64,000 bases of DNA from Paracoccus endophyticus (GCF_003286075.1 NZ_QLUV01000003.1:62001-126000), one strand, 5' to 3'; counted from the stretch's first letter, positions 48,429 through 58,962 are shown. Notes: generated from the sequence alone by a model not told the origin. Made by a program: numbers and translations.

Positions 48429-48626
48429 GGCGGGCCTCGGGCGCGGGGGATGAAGATCGTCGCGCGACCATGCCGCCGCGCGCGCCGCCGTTCAAGCGCG
48501 ACCCTTTGGCGCGGCCTTCGGGGCGGCCTGGACGGCGCGACCGCGCGAGGCCCGCAACGGGCGTCGTTCTGGCGAAAATACTGCGGGCGTCCGGGGGCCG
48601 GGCTTCGGTCCGCGGCCCCGTCCGCA

Positions 48627-50450
48627 TCACAATGGCGCGGTCGCCCGCGCCAGCCAGTCTCGCACGCCCGCCTCGTCGATCAGGGGGCCAATCTCGGCCG
48701 CGACGCGGGCGTGGTATTCGTCAAGCCACGCGATCTCGGCCCGGCTCAGCATCCCCGGCTCGATCAGGCGGGTGTCGATGGGAACCAGGGTCAGCGTCTC
48801 GAATCCCAGCAGGTCCCGGCCATCGGGGCTGTGCGCGGGTTCAACGGCGATCAGGTTCTCGATGCGGATGCCCCAGGCGCCCTCGCGGTAATACCCCGGC
48901 TCGTTCGAGAAGATCATTCCCGGCTCGATCGCCAGATCGGACCGGCGCGAGATGCGCAGCGGGCCCTCGTGGACGCACAGCGCGGCGCCGACGCCGTGGC
49001 CCGTGCCGTGGTCATAATCCATGCCCGCCTGCCACAGCGGCGCGCGGGCCACCGCGTCGATGTCGCGCCCGGCAAGGCCGCGCGGGAACCGCAGCCGCGA
49101 CAGGGCGATCATGCCCTGCAGCACGCGGGTATAGGCATCGCGGACCGACGGATCGGGCCGGCCCACCGGCATCGTGCGGGTGACATCGGTCGTGCCGCAG
49201 GGATACTGGCCGCCCGAATCCAGCAGCAGCACGTCCCCCGGCCGCACGGTGCGGTCGGTGGCGCGCGTCACGCGGTAATGCACGATCGCGCCGTTGGGAC
49301 CCGACCCGCAGATCGTGTCAAAGCTGAGGTCGCGGGCCCCGGCCGCACGGCGCGCGGATTCAAGGGCGCGCACGACGTCGATCTCGGTGAATGTGCCGGG
49401 GGGTTGCGCGTCGATCCAGGCCAGCGTGCGGATCATCGCCACCGCGTCGGCGCGATGCGCGGCGCGCATGCCGTCCAGTTCGGCCCCGGTCTTGCGCGCC
49501 TTGGGCAGCGCCACGGGATCGCAGCCGCGGACGATGGCGACGTCGGCGGACTCGAGCGCGGCGAACACCGCCTCAGGCGCGGTGTCGGGGTCCACGCGCA
49601 CCGGCCCCGGCAGGCGGGCCAGCGCCGCGGCTAGGGCCTCGGGCGGGTGGATACGGACGGCCTTGCCCAGATGCTCGCGCAGGTCGGCGTCGAACTTGGC
49701 GGGGCTTGCGAACAGGTCCACCCCGCCCTGCGCATCGATGATGGCAAAGCCCTGCACGACGGGATTGCGGGGCACGTCGGCGCCCCGGATGTCGAGCAGC
49801 CACGCGATGCTGTCGGGGGCGGTCAGCACCGCCGCCCCCTGCCCTGCCTGCGCAAGGCTTTGCCCGATCGCCTCGCGCCGCTCGGCCGGGGTTGCGCCCG
49901 CAAGGGCCGCGTCGTGGATGCGCGCGGCCCCCTGCGGCGCGGCCGGGCGGTCGGGCCAGATCGCATCGACCGGGTTCGCCACGGACCGCACCGCGATGCC
50001 GCTGCCGTCCAGCCCGCGGGCCATCGCCTCGACCTCGGCCCGGGTGTGCAGCCAGGGGTCGAGGCCCAGCACGCCGCCCTGCGGCAGCGCCTCGCGCAGC
50101 CAGGCGGCGGCCGAGGTTTCGGGCCAAGGGACCGGGGTGAAGATCGCCGGATCGGTCTCGGCCCGGACCTGCACGCGATAGCGGCCGTCGATGAACACCC
50201 CGGCGCGGTCGGCCGTGACGATGACGAACCCGGCGCTGCCCGAAAACCCCGTCAGCCAGCGCAGCCGCGCGTCGCAGTCGGCGACATATTCCCCCTGATA
50301 GGCGTCCGCGCGCGGCACGATGACCGCGTCCAGACCGGCGGCGGCCATGTGCGCGCGCAGGGCCGCCACGCGCGGGGCGGCCTGCGCGGGATCGGCCCCG
50401 GCGTCAAAGCCCTGCCAGCCGGTGTCGCCTTGTGGTGCCGTATGCGTCAT
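48627..50450 (-). CDS. Aminopeptidase P family (M24) peptidase
   Basis: Metallo-aminopeptidase of 607 residues of the long Xaa-Pro type. Two creatinase-N-like domains (about 1-320) precede the pita-bread M24 domain. Metal ligands are seen in LLLDSGGQYPCGTTDVTRT, GTGHGVGAALCVHEGP and SNEPGYY, with a final Glu in the IRIENL stretch. It releases N-terminal residues next to proline. The ATG overlaps the stop of the short downstream-of-cobT gene (ATGA), which places it in the cobT transcription unit. Confidence 0.92.
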   Translation of the reverse strand: MTHTAPQGDTGWQGFDAGADPAQAAPRVAALRAHMAAAGLDAVIVPRADAYQGEYVADCDARLRWLTGFSGSAGFVIVTADRAGVFIDGRYRVQVRAETDPAIFTPVPWPETSAAAWLREALPQGGVLGLDPWLHTRAEVEAMARGLDGSGIAVRSVANPVDAIWPDRPAAPQGAARIHDAALAGATPAERREAIGQSLAQAGQGAAVLTAPDSIAWLLDIRGADVPRNPVVQGFAIIDAQGGVDLFASPAKFDADLREHLGKAVRIHPPEALAAALARLPGPVRVDPDTAPEAVFAALESADVAIVRGCDPVALPKARKTGAELDGMRAAHRADAVAMIRTLAWIDAQPPGTFTEIDVVRALESARRAAGARDLSFDTICGSGPNGAIVHYRVTRATDRTVRPGDVLLLDSGGQYPCGTTDVTRTMPVGRPDPSVRDAYTRVLQGMIALSRLRFPRGLAGRDIDAVARAPLWQAGMDYDHGTGHGVGAALCVHEGPLRISRRSDLAIEPGMIFSNEPGYYREGAWGIRIENLIAVEPAHSPDGRDLLGFETLTLVPIDTRLIEPGMLSRAEIAWLDEYHARVAAEIGPLIDEAGVRDWLARATAPL

Positions 50451-50767
50451 TGCGCGTCCCCCGTGGCGGCCGCGGATGCCGCCAGCAGCGGGGCCATGTC
50501 CCCCGCCCAGCCGCTTGCCGAGCCGCCGGTCGCCAGACCCGCCCGGTACAGGATCCCCATGCAGGCCGGATCGAACGGCGCGGTCGGCAGGTCGGCCGGA
50601 ACCGCCGCCACGTCGAAGGCGAAGCCGTCGCGCCGGGCCTGGCGTCGCATGTCCGCGATGGGGGCGCCCAGACCGCACCCGGCGACCGGCGCAGCCAGCG
50701 CGGTGGCCAGCACAGCCCCCGGCGCGCGGTCGAGCGAACCCTTGCGCGCAGCCGTCGCGCCGCGCAC
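50447..50767 (-). CDS. Short hypothetical protein between cobT and aminopeptidase P
   Basis: A 106-residue open frame with a GTG start two bases from the cobT stop and an ATGA overlap with the aminopeptidase P gene, so it fits snugly into the operon. The product is Ala/Gly-rich. A C-terminal stretch, FDVAAVPADLP then PFDPACMGILYRAGLA, weakly recalls the ends of patatin/esterase-like proteins. That resemblance is from memory only. No catalytic motif is present, so it may be a genuine small protein or the tail of a degraded gene. Confidence 0.5.
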   Translation of the reverse strand: MRGATAARKGSLDRAPGAVLATALAAPVAGCGLGAPIADMRRQARRDGFAFDVAAVPADLPTAPFDPACMGILYRAGLATGGSASGWAGDMAPLLAASAAATGDAQ

Positions 50768-50768
50768 G

Positions 50769-52628
50769 TCAGCGGCGTCCCGCAGCCATGGCGCGCGCGC
50801 GCTTGCGCGGGTCGGATTCGAACAGCGCGGCCAACTGCTCGGTCATCGCGCCGGCCAGCTGGTCCACGTCCGTGATCGTCACGGCGCGCTGGTAATAGCG
50901 CGTGACGTCATGGCCGATACCGATCGCGATCAACTCGACCTGCTTGCGGCGCTCGACCATGGCGATCACGTCGCGCAGGTGCTTTTCCAGATAGTTCGCA
51001 GGGTTCACCGACAGCGTGCTGTCATCGACGGGCGCCCCGTCCGAGATCACCATCAGCACGCGCCGCGCCTCGGGGCGGCGGGTCAGGCGGCGATGGGCCC
51101 ATTCCAGCGCCTCGCCGTCGATGTTTTCCTTCAGCAACCCTTCCTTCATCATCAGCCCCAGGTTCGGGCGCACCCGCCGCCACGGCGCATCGGCGGATTT
51201 GTAGACGATGTGGCGCAGGTCGTTCAGGCGTCCCGGTGACGCGGGCCTGCCCGCGGCAAGCCACGCCTCGCGCGACTGGCCGCCCTTCCAGGCGCGGGTG
51301 GTGAAGCCCAGGATCTCGACCTTGACCGAGCAGCGTTCCAGCGTGCGCGCCAGCACGTCGGCGCAGATGGCGGCGATGCTGATGGGCCGCCCGCGCATCG
51401 ACCCCGAGTTGTCGATCAGCAGCGTGACCACGGTGTCGCGGAACTCGGTGTCCTTCTCGACCTTGAAGGACAGGGGCATCGTCGGGTTCGCCACGACGCG
51501 CGCCAGACGACCTGCGTCCAGCACGCCCTCCTCCTTGTCGAACTCCCAGCTGCGGTTCTGCTGGGCCTGCAGGCGGCGCTGCAGCTTGTTGGCCAGACGG
51601 CCGACCGCGCCCCGCAGCGGTTCCAGCTGCTTGTCCAGATAGGACCGCAGCCGTTCCAGCTCGGCCGGCTCGGCCAGATCCTCGGCGCGGATCTCCTCGT
51701 CGAAGGCCAGGCTGAAGACCTTGTAGTCGGCGGACGCCTCGCTGACCGGGGGCGGCAGCTCGGGCGGCATCTCGCTGTCGGCCATCTCGGCGTCTTCGGC
51801 CATCTCGTCGTCGGACTGGTCGTCCAGGCTGACCTGCGCCTGGCGTTCGTCCTGCGTGCGCTCCTGGCTGCGTTCGGGACTGGCCTCGGCGTCGTCGCCC
51901 TGCTCCTCCTCCTGCGACTGGTTCTCGCCCGATTCGGGGTCGGGCTCGGCGGTGTCCTCGGCGTCGTCCTGGTCGGGCTGGTCGGGATCGTCGCCCAGCT
52001 GGTCGCCATAGCCGAGGTCCGCGATCACCCGGCGCGCGACGCGGGCAAAGGCCGCCTGGTCGCCCAGCGCCAGCGCCGCCTCGTCGAGCGCCGCACCCGC
52101 CTGCTGTTCCACGAAGGGCCGCCACAGGTCCGCCACGTGCTGCGCGCCCGCCGGCAGCACGCGCCCCGTCGCCGCCTGACGCATCAGATAGCCCGCGGCC
52201 ACCGCCAGCGGCGCGTCGGCGGGCGCCTTGATCTGGCCATAGCCCTTGCGATCCGCGTCGGCGCCCAGCCGTGCATCGATGTTGGACAGCGCGCCCGGCA
52301 TGTCGCGCGCGCCCAGCGCCTCGCACCGCGCGGTTTCCATCGCCTCGTAAAGGTCGCGCGCCATCGGCCCGCTCGGGGCATAGCGGGCGTGGGTGGCGGC
52401 ATCGTGGTGGCGCAGGCGCATGGCCAGCGCATCGGCGGTGCCGCGCGCCTGCACGATCTCGTCGCGCGTCATCCGCCGGCTGATCTGGGGCAACCGCATC
52501 GTGTCGCCCGCGACGCCCGACGGATCGGCGGTGAAGGTCACGTTCAGTTCGCGTTCGTCGGCCAGGGCGCGGGTCGCCTCGGCCAGCGCCTTCTTGAACG
52601 GGTCGGCGGGGTTGTCGATCGGTTTCAT
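50769..52628 (-). CDS. cobT: Cobaltochelatase subunit CobT
   Basis: Subunit of the ATP-dependent CobNST chelatase that inserts Co2+ into hydrogenobyrinic acid diamide in the aerobic cobalamin pathway. It has 619 residues. An N-terminal helical domain is followed by a strongly acidic linker (about 210-300, runs of Asp/Glu/Gln). A C-terminal vWA domain carries the MIDAS motif [13 protein letters not shown] and a later ISDGAPVDD. It works with the AAA+ subunit CobS. Here cobS lies upstream but is separated by an opposite-strand gene. CobN is not in the window. Confidence 0.96.
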   Translation of the reverse strand: MKPIDNPADPFKKALAEATRALADERELNVTFTADPSGVAGDTMRLPQISRRMTRDEIVQARGTADALAMRLRHHDAATHARYAPSGPMARDLYEAMETARCEALGARDMPGALSNIDARLGADADRKGYGQIKAPADAPLAVAAGYLMRQAATGRVLPAGAQHVADLWRPFVEQQAGAALDEAALALGDQAAFARVARRVIADLGYGDQLGDDPDQPDQDDAEDTAEPDPESGENQSQEEEQGDDAEASPERSQERTQDERQAQVSLDDQSDDEMAEDAEMADSEMPPELPPPVSEASADYKVFSLAFDEEIRAEDLAEPAELERLRSYLDKQLEPLRGAVGRLANKLQRRLQAQQNRSWEFDKEEGVLDAGRLARVVANPTMPLSFKVEKDTEFRDTVVTLLIDNSGSMRGRPISIAAICADVLARTLERCSVKVEILGFTTRAWKGGQSREAWLAAGRPASPGRLNDLRHIVYKSADAPWRRVRPNLGLMMKEGLLKENIDGEALEWAHRRLTRRPEARRVLMVISDGAPVDDSTLSVNPANYLEKHLRDVIAMVERRKQVELIAIGIGHDVTRYYQRAVTITDVDQLAGAMTEQLAALFESDPRKRARAMAAGRR

Positions 52629-52746
52629 GGCTTATCTTTTCCGCCAAGCGGGGGCGACTGTCCATGCCGGACAACGGCCCCGCGGCCGCGACCGCCGAAC
52701 CCGCGGCAGGCCCCGCGCGTTGCGGCCCCACAGCCCGAGGATCACC

Positions 52747-53238
52747 ATGCGCCCCACCATCCTGCCCCTTGTCGCGACAGCAGCCCTGCTGGCCCTGCCG
52801 GTTGCGGCCGAAACCCCGCAGCAGGCCTATCGCCGGGGATTCCAGGACGGCGTCGCGGCGGTGAACGCCCAGATGGGCCAGGTGACGGCACGCATCCAGC
52901 AGCAGGTGCAGGACCAGGTGAACGCCCAGCTCGCGCAGATCGAGGCGCAGCGCGGGCGCGAGCTGGACGCCCGCCTTGCCGCCGCGCAGGCCGAGGCGCT
53001 GACGGGGACCTCAGGACCCGCAACGACCGCCACCGGCACCGCCGCGCCCGGCCTGCCGGTCAGCCGGATGCCGACATTGCCACCGATCCCGCAGCCTTCG
53101 CGTGCCGCTGCCGGGCAGGCCGCCCCCCTGCCCAGCGATCCGGCCGCCTTGCAGCCGGGCACGACCATCACCATCACCGACCCGCAGGCCCTGCCGCCCG
53201 AGCTGTTTCGCATGCTGATGGAGCATGTCCGCCGATAA
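52747..53238 (+). CDS. Hypothetical periplasmic coiled-coil protein between cobS and cobT
   Basis: A 163-residue protein with a clean signal peptide (about 1-21, ending PVAAETP). A Gln-rich probable coiled coil follows (about 33-75, with ARIQQQVQDQVNAQLAQIEA), then a Pro/Ala-rich region. The ATG follows CGAGGATC. It is on the opposite strand from cobS and cobT and fills most of the gap between them. No known domain was recognised. The good ribosome-binding site and signal peptide argue that it is real. Confidence 0.65.
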   Translation: MRPTILPLVATAALLALPVAAETPQQAYRRGFQDGVAAVNAQMGQVTARIQQQVQDQVNAQLAQIEAQRGRELDARLAAAQAEALTGTSGPATTATGTAAPGLPVSRMPTLPPIPQPSRAAAGQAAPLPSDPAALQPGTTITITDPQALPPELFRMLMEHVRR

Positions 53239-53351
53239 AGCGGGGGACCGGACCGGCCGGCAAAGCGATGCAGCCCCGGCCGCCCAAGCGGTCAGCGGCA
53301 GGGCGGCCGCCGCTGGGCTGCCCCGCTTCGGTCAGGGTGTGGGGCGGCGCC

Positions 53352-54329
53352 TCAGCCCGCGCGGGCGGCGGCGCTTTCGGGCAGTTCCTCGTCGAACAGG
53401 CGCTGATAGAACTCGGCCACGGTCTGGCGTTCCAGCTCGTCGCACTTGTTCAGGAAGGTCAGACGGAAGGCATAGCCCACGTTGTCGAAGATGCGGCTGT
53501 TCTGCGCCCAGCTGATGACCGTGCGCGGGCTCATCACCGTGGACAGGTCGCCCTGCATGAACGCCGTCCGGGTCAGGTCCGCCAGAGTCACCATCTGCGC
53601 CACGCACTTGCGGCCCTTTTCGGTGTTCATCTGCGGCACCTTGGCCAGAACGATCGCCGTTTCGGCGTCATGCGACAGATAGTTCAGCGTGGCGACCAGG
53701 TTCCAGCGGTCCATCTGGCCCTGGTTGATCTGCTGGGTGCCATGGTAAAGCCCGGTGGTGTCGCCAAGCCCGACGGTATTGGCGGTGGCGAACAGCCGGA
53801 AATACGGGTTGGGCGTGATGACCTCGTTCTGGTCCAGCAGGGTCAGCTTGCCCTCGGCCTCCAGCACGCGCTGGATCACGAACATCACGTCGGCGCGGCC
53901 GGCGTCGTATTCGTCGAACACGATGGCGGCGGGGTTGCGCAGCGCCCAGGGCAGGATGCCCTCGTGGAACACGGTGACCTGCTTGCCCTCGACCAGCTTG
54001 ATCGCGTCCTTGCCGATCAGGTCGATGCGGCTGACGTGGCTGTCCAGGTTCACCCGCACCGTGGGCCAGTTCAGCCGCGCGGCCACCTGCTCGATATGCG
54101 TCGATTTCCCCGTGCCGTGATAGCCTTGGATCATCACGCGCCGGTTGTAGGCAAAGCCCGCCAGGATCGCGAGGGTCGTGTCGGGATCGAACTTGTAGGT
54201 CGAGTCCAGATCGGGCACGCGGGCGGTGCGTTCGGCGAAGCCCTTGACCTTCATGTCGCTGTCGATGCCGAAGACGTCGCGGACGTCGATATCCTCGGTC
54301 GGTTTCGCGGTGGCGTCCAGATCGGCCAT
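53352..54329 (-). CDS. cobS: Cobaltochelatase subunit CobS
   Basis: AAA+ ATPase subunit of aerobic cobaltochelatase, 325 residues. Walker A is GYHGTGKST (about 68-76), Walker B is [10 protein letters not shown], and sensor-1-like residues lie in [11 protein letters not shown]. The conserved N terminus includes [14 protein letters not shown]. It forms hexameric rings with CobT. The ATG follows AGGGGCAGGG. cobT follows about 720 bases downstream, beyond an opposite-strand gene. Confidence 0.96.
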   Translation of the reverse strand: MADLDATAKPTEDIDVRDVFGIDSDMKVKGFAERTARVPDLDSTYKFDPDTTLAILAGFAYNRRVMIQGYHGTGKSTHIEQVAARLNWPTVRVNLDSHVSRIDLIGKDAIKLVEGKQVTVFHEGILPWALRNPAAIVFDEYDAGRADVMFVIQRVLEAEGKLTLLDQNEVITPNPYFRLFATANTVGLGDTTGLYHGTQQINQGQMDRWNLVATLNYLSHDAETAIVLAKVPQMNTEKGRKCVAQMVTLADLTRTAFMQGDLSTVMSPRTVISWAQNSRIFDNVGYAFRLTFLNKCDELERQTVAEFYQRLFDEELPESAAARAG

Positions 54330-54488
54330 GGCCCTGCCCCTTTCCTGATCCGGCCGTTGATGGCGCATCGCGCGACGGGGTGCAAGCCGCCGCCGCTGGC
54401 CGCCGCGGGATGGCAGGCAGGGGATGAACCGGACGGGCGCTGGCGCGTTCTGGCCAATGGGGCGGCAGGCAAGGCAAGGGAACAGCGG

Positions 54489-55475
54489 ATGAGCGGGCTG
54501 ATTGCACTTCTCGATGACGTGGCGGGCATCGCCAAGGTGGCGGCGGCCTCGGTGGACGACGTGGCGGGGATGTCGGCCAAGGCCGGAATGAAGGCCGCGG
54601 GCGCGGTCATCGACGATGCGGCGGTCACGCCCAAGTACGTCCACGGCTTCGACGCCAGCCGCGAACTGCCGATCGTGTGGCGCATCGCCAGGGGATCGAT
54701 CTTCAACAAGGTCGTGATCCTGCTGCCCATCGCGCTGCTGTTGTCGGCCTTTGCACCGTGGCTGATCTCGCCCCTGCTGATGATTGGGGGCGCCTATCTG
54801 TGCTTCGAGGGGGCCGAGAAGGTCTGGCACGCCCTGAACCCCCACGCCCACCATGACAGCTACGAGGGACAGGAAACGGGCGACCCGTGCCACCTCGAGG
54901 AGGCCAAGGTCAAGGGCGCGATCAAGACCGACTTCATCCTGTCGGCCGAGATCATGACCATCGCCCTGTCCACCATCCCCGCGACCGAGGGGATCGTGAT
55001 GCGCGCCGTGATCCTGTTCTTCGTCGCGCTGGCGATCACCGCCGCCGTCTATGGCTTTGTCGGGCTGATCGTGAAGGCCGACGATGTCGGCCTGTCGCTG
55101 GCACGGCGCGGCGACGGGGCGGCCGCCAGCCTGGGCCGGGGGATCGTCCGGATCATGCCGGGATTCATGACGCTGCTGACGGTCGTCGGGACGGCCGCGA
55201 TGATCTGGGTGGGGGGCAACATCGTCATCCACGGGCTGCACGAGCTTGGCCTGCACCAGCCCTATGAATGGATCCACCACCAGGCCGAATGGGCGGCAGG
55301 GGCGGTCGGGGCCGCGCCGGGCTTTGTGCGCTGGCTGGTCACCGCCTATTTCGACGGCATCGTCGGGCTGGTCCTGGGGTTCGCGCTCATCCCGCTCAGC
55401 AAGGTGCTGTTCATCCCGTTGTGGACGGCCGGCGCGCGGCTGCTGGGACGGGCGCCTGCCGGGTCCGAGGCGTGA
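54489..55475 (+). CDS. DUF808 family membrane protein (YedI-like)
   Basis: Inner-membrane protein of 328 residues of the DUF808/YedI family. It begins [20 protein letters not shown], the family's hallmark N terminus, and has about six membrane segments. Conserved stretches include [21 protein letters not shown] and [11 protein letters not shown]. The function is unknown. It is the first of three consecutive plus-strand membrane-protein genes, followed by a CorA-type transporter and DUF475. It is divergent from cobS. Confidence 0.87.
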   Translation: MSGLIALLDDVAGIAKVAAASVDDVAGMSAKAGMKAAGAVIDDAAVTPKYVHGFDASRELPIVWRIARGSIFNKVVILLPIALLLSAFAPWLISPLLMIGGAYLCFEGAEKVWHALNPHAHHDSYEGQETGDPCHLEEAKVKGAIKTDFILSAEIMTIALSTIPATEGIVMRAVILFFVALAITAAVYGFVGLIVKADDVGLSLARRGDGAAASLGRGIVRIMPGFMTLLTVVGTAAMIWVGGNIVIHGLHELGLHQPYEWIHHQAEWAAGAVGAAPGFVRWLVTAYFDGIVGLVLGFALIPLSKVLFIPLWTAGARLLGRAPAGSEA

Positions 55476-55552
55476 TGCGGATGCCAAACTCCGGGGCCCA
55501 GGATGGCGCAGGCCCTTGACGCCGGTGGCGCCGTGCCGCTTGCCTCTGCGCC

Positions 55553-56512
55553 ATGCTCTACGCCTATCAGATCTGCGGCCACGCGCTTGGGCCCCTGACC
55601 CCCGACCAGCCGCTGGACAGCGCGGTCTGGATCGATCTCTATCGCCCGCTTGACCGCCAGGTGGCGCAGGCCGAGGCGCTGGGGATCGAGATCCCCACCC
55701 TTGCCGACATGGAGGAGATCGAGATCTCGAACCGCCTCTATCGCCAGGGTGACGCAGCCTACATGACGGCGGTGCTGCCCGGGCGGCTGCCGGACGGCCA
55801 GTCGGTGGCCATGCCCGTCACCTTCATCCTGACGCAGGCGCGGCTGGTCACGGTGCGCCACCACGCCCCCCGTCCGTTCGAGACGCTTCCGACCCGTGCC
55901 GAACGGGCGGCATTCGGCACCCAGACGCCCGACAGGCTGTTTCTGTCCCTGATCGACGAGATCGTCGCGCGGCTGGCGGACCTGTCCGAGGGCGCCAGCA
56001 AGGTCGTGGACGAAGTGGCCTCGGGGGTGTTCGGCGGTGCGGCCCGGGGGCGACCCGCGCATCTGCAAACCGCGCTGGAACGGACGGGCCAGCAGGCCGA
56101 CCTGATGTCGCGCGTCCGTCTGGCGCTGCTGACGATCGAGCGCATCCTTGCGTTCTATTCCGTGGGGCTGGACGGCCATGCCGATGCGGCGCGGCTGAAG
56201 GCGGCCGTCAAGGCCATCAACCGCGACATCCAGGCGCTGGAGGTGCATGCGGACTTCCTGACCTCGCGCGTGTCGCTGACGGTGGACACGACGCTGGGGA
56301 TGATCAACCTGCAACAGAACAACACCGTCCGCATCCTGTCGGTGGTGGCCGCGCTGTTCCTGCCGCCGACGCTGATCGCCAGCATCTACGGCATGAACTT
56401 CCAGCACATGCCGGAACTGGATTGGCGCTGGGGCTATCCGCTGTCGCTGGTGGCGATGCTGGTGACGGCCGTCGGGGTCTGGCTGCTGCTGCGCTGGCGG
56501 CGCTGGCTTTGA
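55553..56512 (+). CDS. CorA-family divalent metal transporter (ZntB/CorA type)
   Basis: Metal-ion channel of 319 residues. A large soluble N-terminal domain (to about residue 250) is followed by two C-terminal membrane helices. The signature YGMNF lies at the end of the first helix, and the acidic loop MPELDWRWG follows. The CorA family moves Mg2+, Co2+ or Ni2+, and ZntB relatives move Zn2+. The substrate cannot be fixed from this sequence. The gene starts 78 bases after the DUF808 gene. Confidence 0.86.
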   Translation: MLYAYQICGHALGPLTPDQPLDSAVWIDLYRPLDRQVAQAEALGIEIPTLADMEEIEISNRLYRQGDAAYMTAVLPGRLPDGQSVAMPVTFILTQARLVTVRHHAPRPFETLPTRAERAAFGTQTPDRLFLSLIDEIVARLADLSEGASKVVDEVASGVFGGAARGRPAHLQTALERTGQQADLMSRVRLALLTIERILAFYSVGLDGHADAARLKAAVKAINRDIQALEVHADFLTSRVSLTVDTTLGMINLQQNNTVRILSVVAALFLPPTLIASIYGMNFQHMPELDWRWGYPLSLVAMLVTAVGVWLLLRWRRWL

Positions 56513-56636
56513 TCCGGCGGACCCGGCCGGTCCGCTGCCCGATCGGCCCCGCGGGGCCGCACGGACGCGGGCATCCGCCGCCTTGATGGCGTGGCGCAAC
56601 GGGCCTATCTGGACGCGGCAGAACCGGGGACGGGCC

Positions 56637-57677
56637 ATGAAGACGACGCTTTCGTACATGACATGGCCCCTGATCATGACCGCCGCAGGTCTGGTGCTGG
56701 CCCTGGCGCTGGGGTTGCAGGTCTCGGGGACGATGGCCGGGGCTGCATCGTTCCTGCTGATTGCGACCGTGCTGGCGGTGCTGGAAATCTCGCTGTCCTT
56801 CGACAATGCCATCGTCAACGCCAACAAGCTCAAGACGATGGCGCCGGTGTGGCAGCGCCGCTTTCTGACCTGGGGGATCGTCATCGCCGTGTTCGGCATG
56901 CGGCTGGTCTTTCCGCTGCTGGTCGTGGTGATCGCCGCGCGCATCGGCCCGCTGGACGCCGTGCGGCTGGCCGCGACCGAGCCCGCGCGCTATGCCCAGC
57001 TGATCGACGCCGCCCACCTGCCCATCGCGGCCTTCGGCGGGTCGTTCCTGATGCTGGTCGGCCTGAGCTATTTCTTCGACCAGTCCAAGGAGATCGACTG
57101 GATCGGCGGCCTCGAGCGAAGCCTGCGCGCCGTCGGATCGGTCCGCGGGATGGAGATCGGCTTTGTCCTGCTGGTTGTTCTGATCTTCACCATCCTTTTG
57201 CCCGAGGCCGCAAAGGCCGCGTTCATGTTCGCGGCCATTTGGGGGATCGTCACCTATCTTGCGGTCGATGCGCTCGGTCAGGTTCTGGACCATTGGGGCA
57301 CAAGCGGCGGTTCGGCCGCCCAGGGCGGCCTTGGCGCGTTCCTCTATCTCGAGGTGCTGGACGCCTCGTTCAGCTTTGACGGGGTGATCGGTGCCTTCGC
57401 ACTGACCCAGAACCTGTTCCTGATCGTCATCGGACTGGGGATCGGCGCGATGTATGTGCGGTCCATGACGGTGATGCTGGTCGAACGCGGCACCCTGGCC
57501 GAGTTCCGGTACCTGGAACACGGCGCGTTCTGGTCCATCCTGATCCTGTCGGTCGTGATGTTCGCCCAGACGATGTGGCATATCCCCGAGGCGGTCACGG
57601 GCCTGTTCGGCGCGGCCGTGATCGGGTTGTCCTTCCTGTCGTCCCTGCGCTGGAACCGCGCCCACGCTGAAGCGTGA
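56637..57677 (+). CDS. DUF475 membrane protein (TerC-like)
   Basis: Polytopic membrane protein of 346 residues with about nine hydrophobic segments. TerC-superfamily acidic motifs lie within the membrane: LEISLSFDNAIVNA and, in the second half, LEVLDASFSFDGVIGAF. These paired aspartates resemble metal-binding sites of TerC and related exporters, so a metal-transport role is inferred. The ATG at 56637 follows GGGGACGGGCC. An ATG 54 bases upstream is possible. Confidence 0.82.
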   Translation: MKTTLSYMTWPLIMTAAGLVLALALGLQVSGTMAGAASFLLIATVLAVLEISLSFDNAIVNANKLKTMAPVWQRRFLTWGIVIAVFGMRLVFPLLVVVIAARIGPLDAVRLAATEPARYAQLIDAAHLPIAAFGGSFLMLVGLSYFFDQSKEIDWIGGLERSLRAVGSVRGMEIGFVLLVVLIFTILLPEAAKAAFMFAAIWGIVTYLAVDALGQVLDHWGTSGGSAAQGGLGAFLYLEVLDASFSFDGVIGAFALTQNLFLIVIGLGIGAMYVRSMTVMLVERGTLAEFRYLEHGAFWSILILSVVMFAQTMWHIPEAVTGLFGAAVIGLSFLSSLRWNRAHAEA

Positions 57678-57781
57678 TCGCGGGCGCGCGCGGCCGGTGC
57701 AGCAGGCCGGCCCGTCCGGGGGCGCGGCGGCACGGGGGCAAGGCGGAAAGCGGCGCGGCCGCCAGGCGCGGAAGGGGGGCT

Positions 57782-58564
57782 TCAGCTCGACAGCAGCGTC
57801 AGCGCCGCGCTGTAGGACGACTGCGTGGGCGTCACGCTTTGCGCGGTCAGCAGAAATCTCTGGATGAGCAGTTCGACCTTGCCGGCGTCGGCCAGGACGC
57901 TGGGTGAGCCCGATCCCAGCAGCCGTTCGCTTCTGGCCTTCAGATCCTGCACCTGCCGGTCCAGCGGCAGCTTGGAAAAGGCAGTCCCGAGGTTGAAGGC
58001 GCCCTCGACCACCTTGCGCAGCGGAGTCGACCCCAGGATCGTGTACCATTTCGTGGCGTCCGTTGACGGCGACGCGGCCAGCGTCGGCAACTCGCGCCGC
58101 GCGTTCATCGCAAGCCGCAGGTTGCCGTCGACGGTGCCCACCCGCCGTTCCAGTTCGGCATCGACATGACGGGCCACGATCGCGTCGGCAAAGCCCGGTG
58201 CGGCCGTGCCCGGCTTGGCCGTGCCAAAGCCGAACGCCTGGGCCATCGCCTTGTAGCGCTTGTCGCTCAGGCGGTTCACCAGGCTCTTGGGGTCGTTCAG
58301 GTCGGATTCGAGGACCTTTCGGATGAAAAACCGGCTGTTCAGGTCATTCTCAAGCCCGAACGCGGTCAGGGCGGTCCTGAGCAGTCGGAAGTCCGACACC
58401 AGCTGCCCTGCCGTTTGTACCGAGCCGATCGTCCCCCTGAAGTGGCGGTGATCCTGCGCGACCACCGGATCGCGGGCAACCATCGCCTTTTGCTGCTCGG
58501 TCGTGCGGACCAGCAGGCGCCACCCTGCATAGCCGCCCGAGCCGACGAGGGGCTGGACGCTCAT
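57782..58564 (-). CDS. Flagellar DUF1217 protein
   Basis: A 260-residue protein of the DUF1217 family found only in flagellar loci of alphaproteobacteria. It is mostly helical, with a family-type opening (GGYAGWRLLVRTTEQQKA) and the conserved LESDLNDPKSLVNRLSDKRY segment. Its role is unknown, perhaps as a basal-body or secreted flagellar component. The ATG overlaps the flbT stop (ATGA), so it is the last gene of fliC-flaF-flbT-DUF1217. Confidence 0.85.
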   Translation of the reverse strand: MSVQPLVGSGGYAGWRLLVRTTEQQKAMVARDPVVAQDHRHFRGTIGSVQTAGQLVSDFRLLRTALTAFGLENDLNSRFFIRKVLESDLNDPKSLVNRLSDKRYKAMAQAFGFGTAKPGTAAPGFADAIVARHVDAELERRVGTVDGNLRLAMNARRELPTLAASPSTDATKWYTILGSTPLRKVVEGAFNLGTAFSKLPLDRQVQDLKARSERLLGSGSPSVLADAGKVELLIQRFLLTAQSVTPTQSSYSAALTLLSS

Positions 58565-58962
58565 GTCACCTGCGCGAACAGCCGCGCCTCTCGCGGCAGC
58601 AGGCTGCGCAGGCGCCGCAGGACCTGATAGTAGTTGCCCTGAATGGCGTCGGTCGTGGCGTCGTCCAGCGCCAGGCGGCTGTCGCGATCGTCGAAGACCT
58701 GCGACAGCTGCTCGATCCCGCGCAGCAGGTCGCGCCGTCCGTCCGCAGGCGCGACGTCCTCGGACAGGATCAGCTGTGCCAGATAGCAGACGCGCGCCAC
58801 CGGCGTCGTGACGGCATCGGGGTGAATGGCCTCCTTCAGGCGAAGGATGTTGGCATTGGGCGACTTGATGGCCAGTCGCGCCCGGCGGTCGCCGTTCTCG
58901 ATCACCGCGCCGTTGACCAGCACGCGCTCGCCCGGCGCAAGCTTGAGGATCAGGCCGCTCAT
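58561..58962 (-). CDS. flbT: Flagellin post-transcriptional regulator FlbT
   Basis: RNA-binding regulator of 133 residues. In Caulobacter, FlbT binds the 5' untranslated region of flagellin mRNA and limits its translation until the hook is complete. Family sequence is evident in LKLAPGERVLVNGAVIENGDRR, cut by FlbT-type IKSPNANILR, and a C-terminal NYYQVLRRLRSLLP. It overlaps flaF and the DUF1217 gene by four bases each. The fliC leader carries a stem-loop that is a plausible target. Confidence 0.93.
   Translation of the reverse strand: MSGLILKLAPGERVLVNGAVIENGDRRARLAIKSPNANILRLKEAIHPDAVTTPVARVCYLAQLILSEDVAPADGRRDLLRGIEQLSQVFDDRDSRLALDDATTDAIQGNYYQVLRRLRSLLPREARLFAQVT

Noticed and set aside
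46932..49634. Plus-strand open frame of 900 codons
   Set aside because: Antisense to the FAD-linked oxidase and aminopeptidase P genes; composition typical of a shadow frame.
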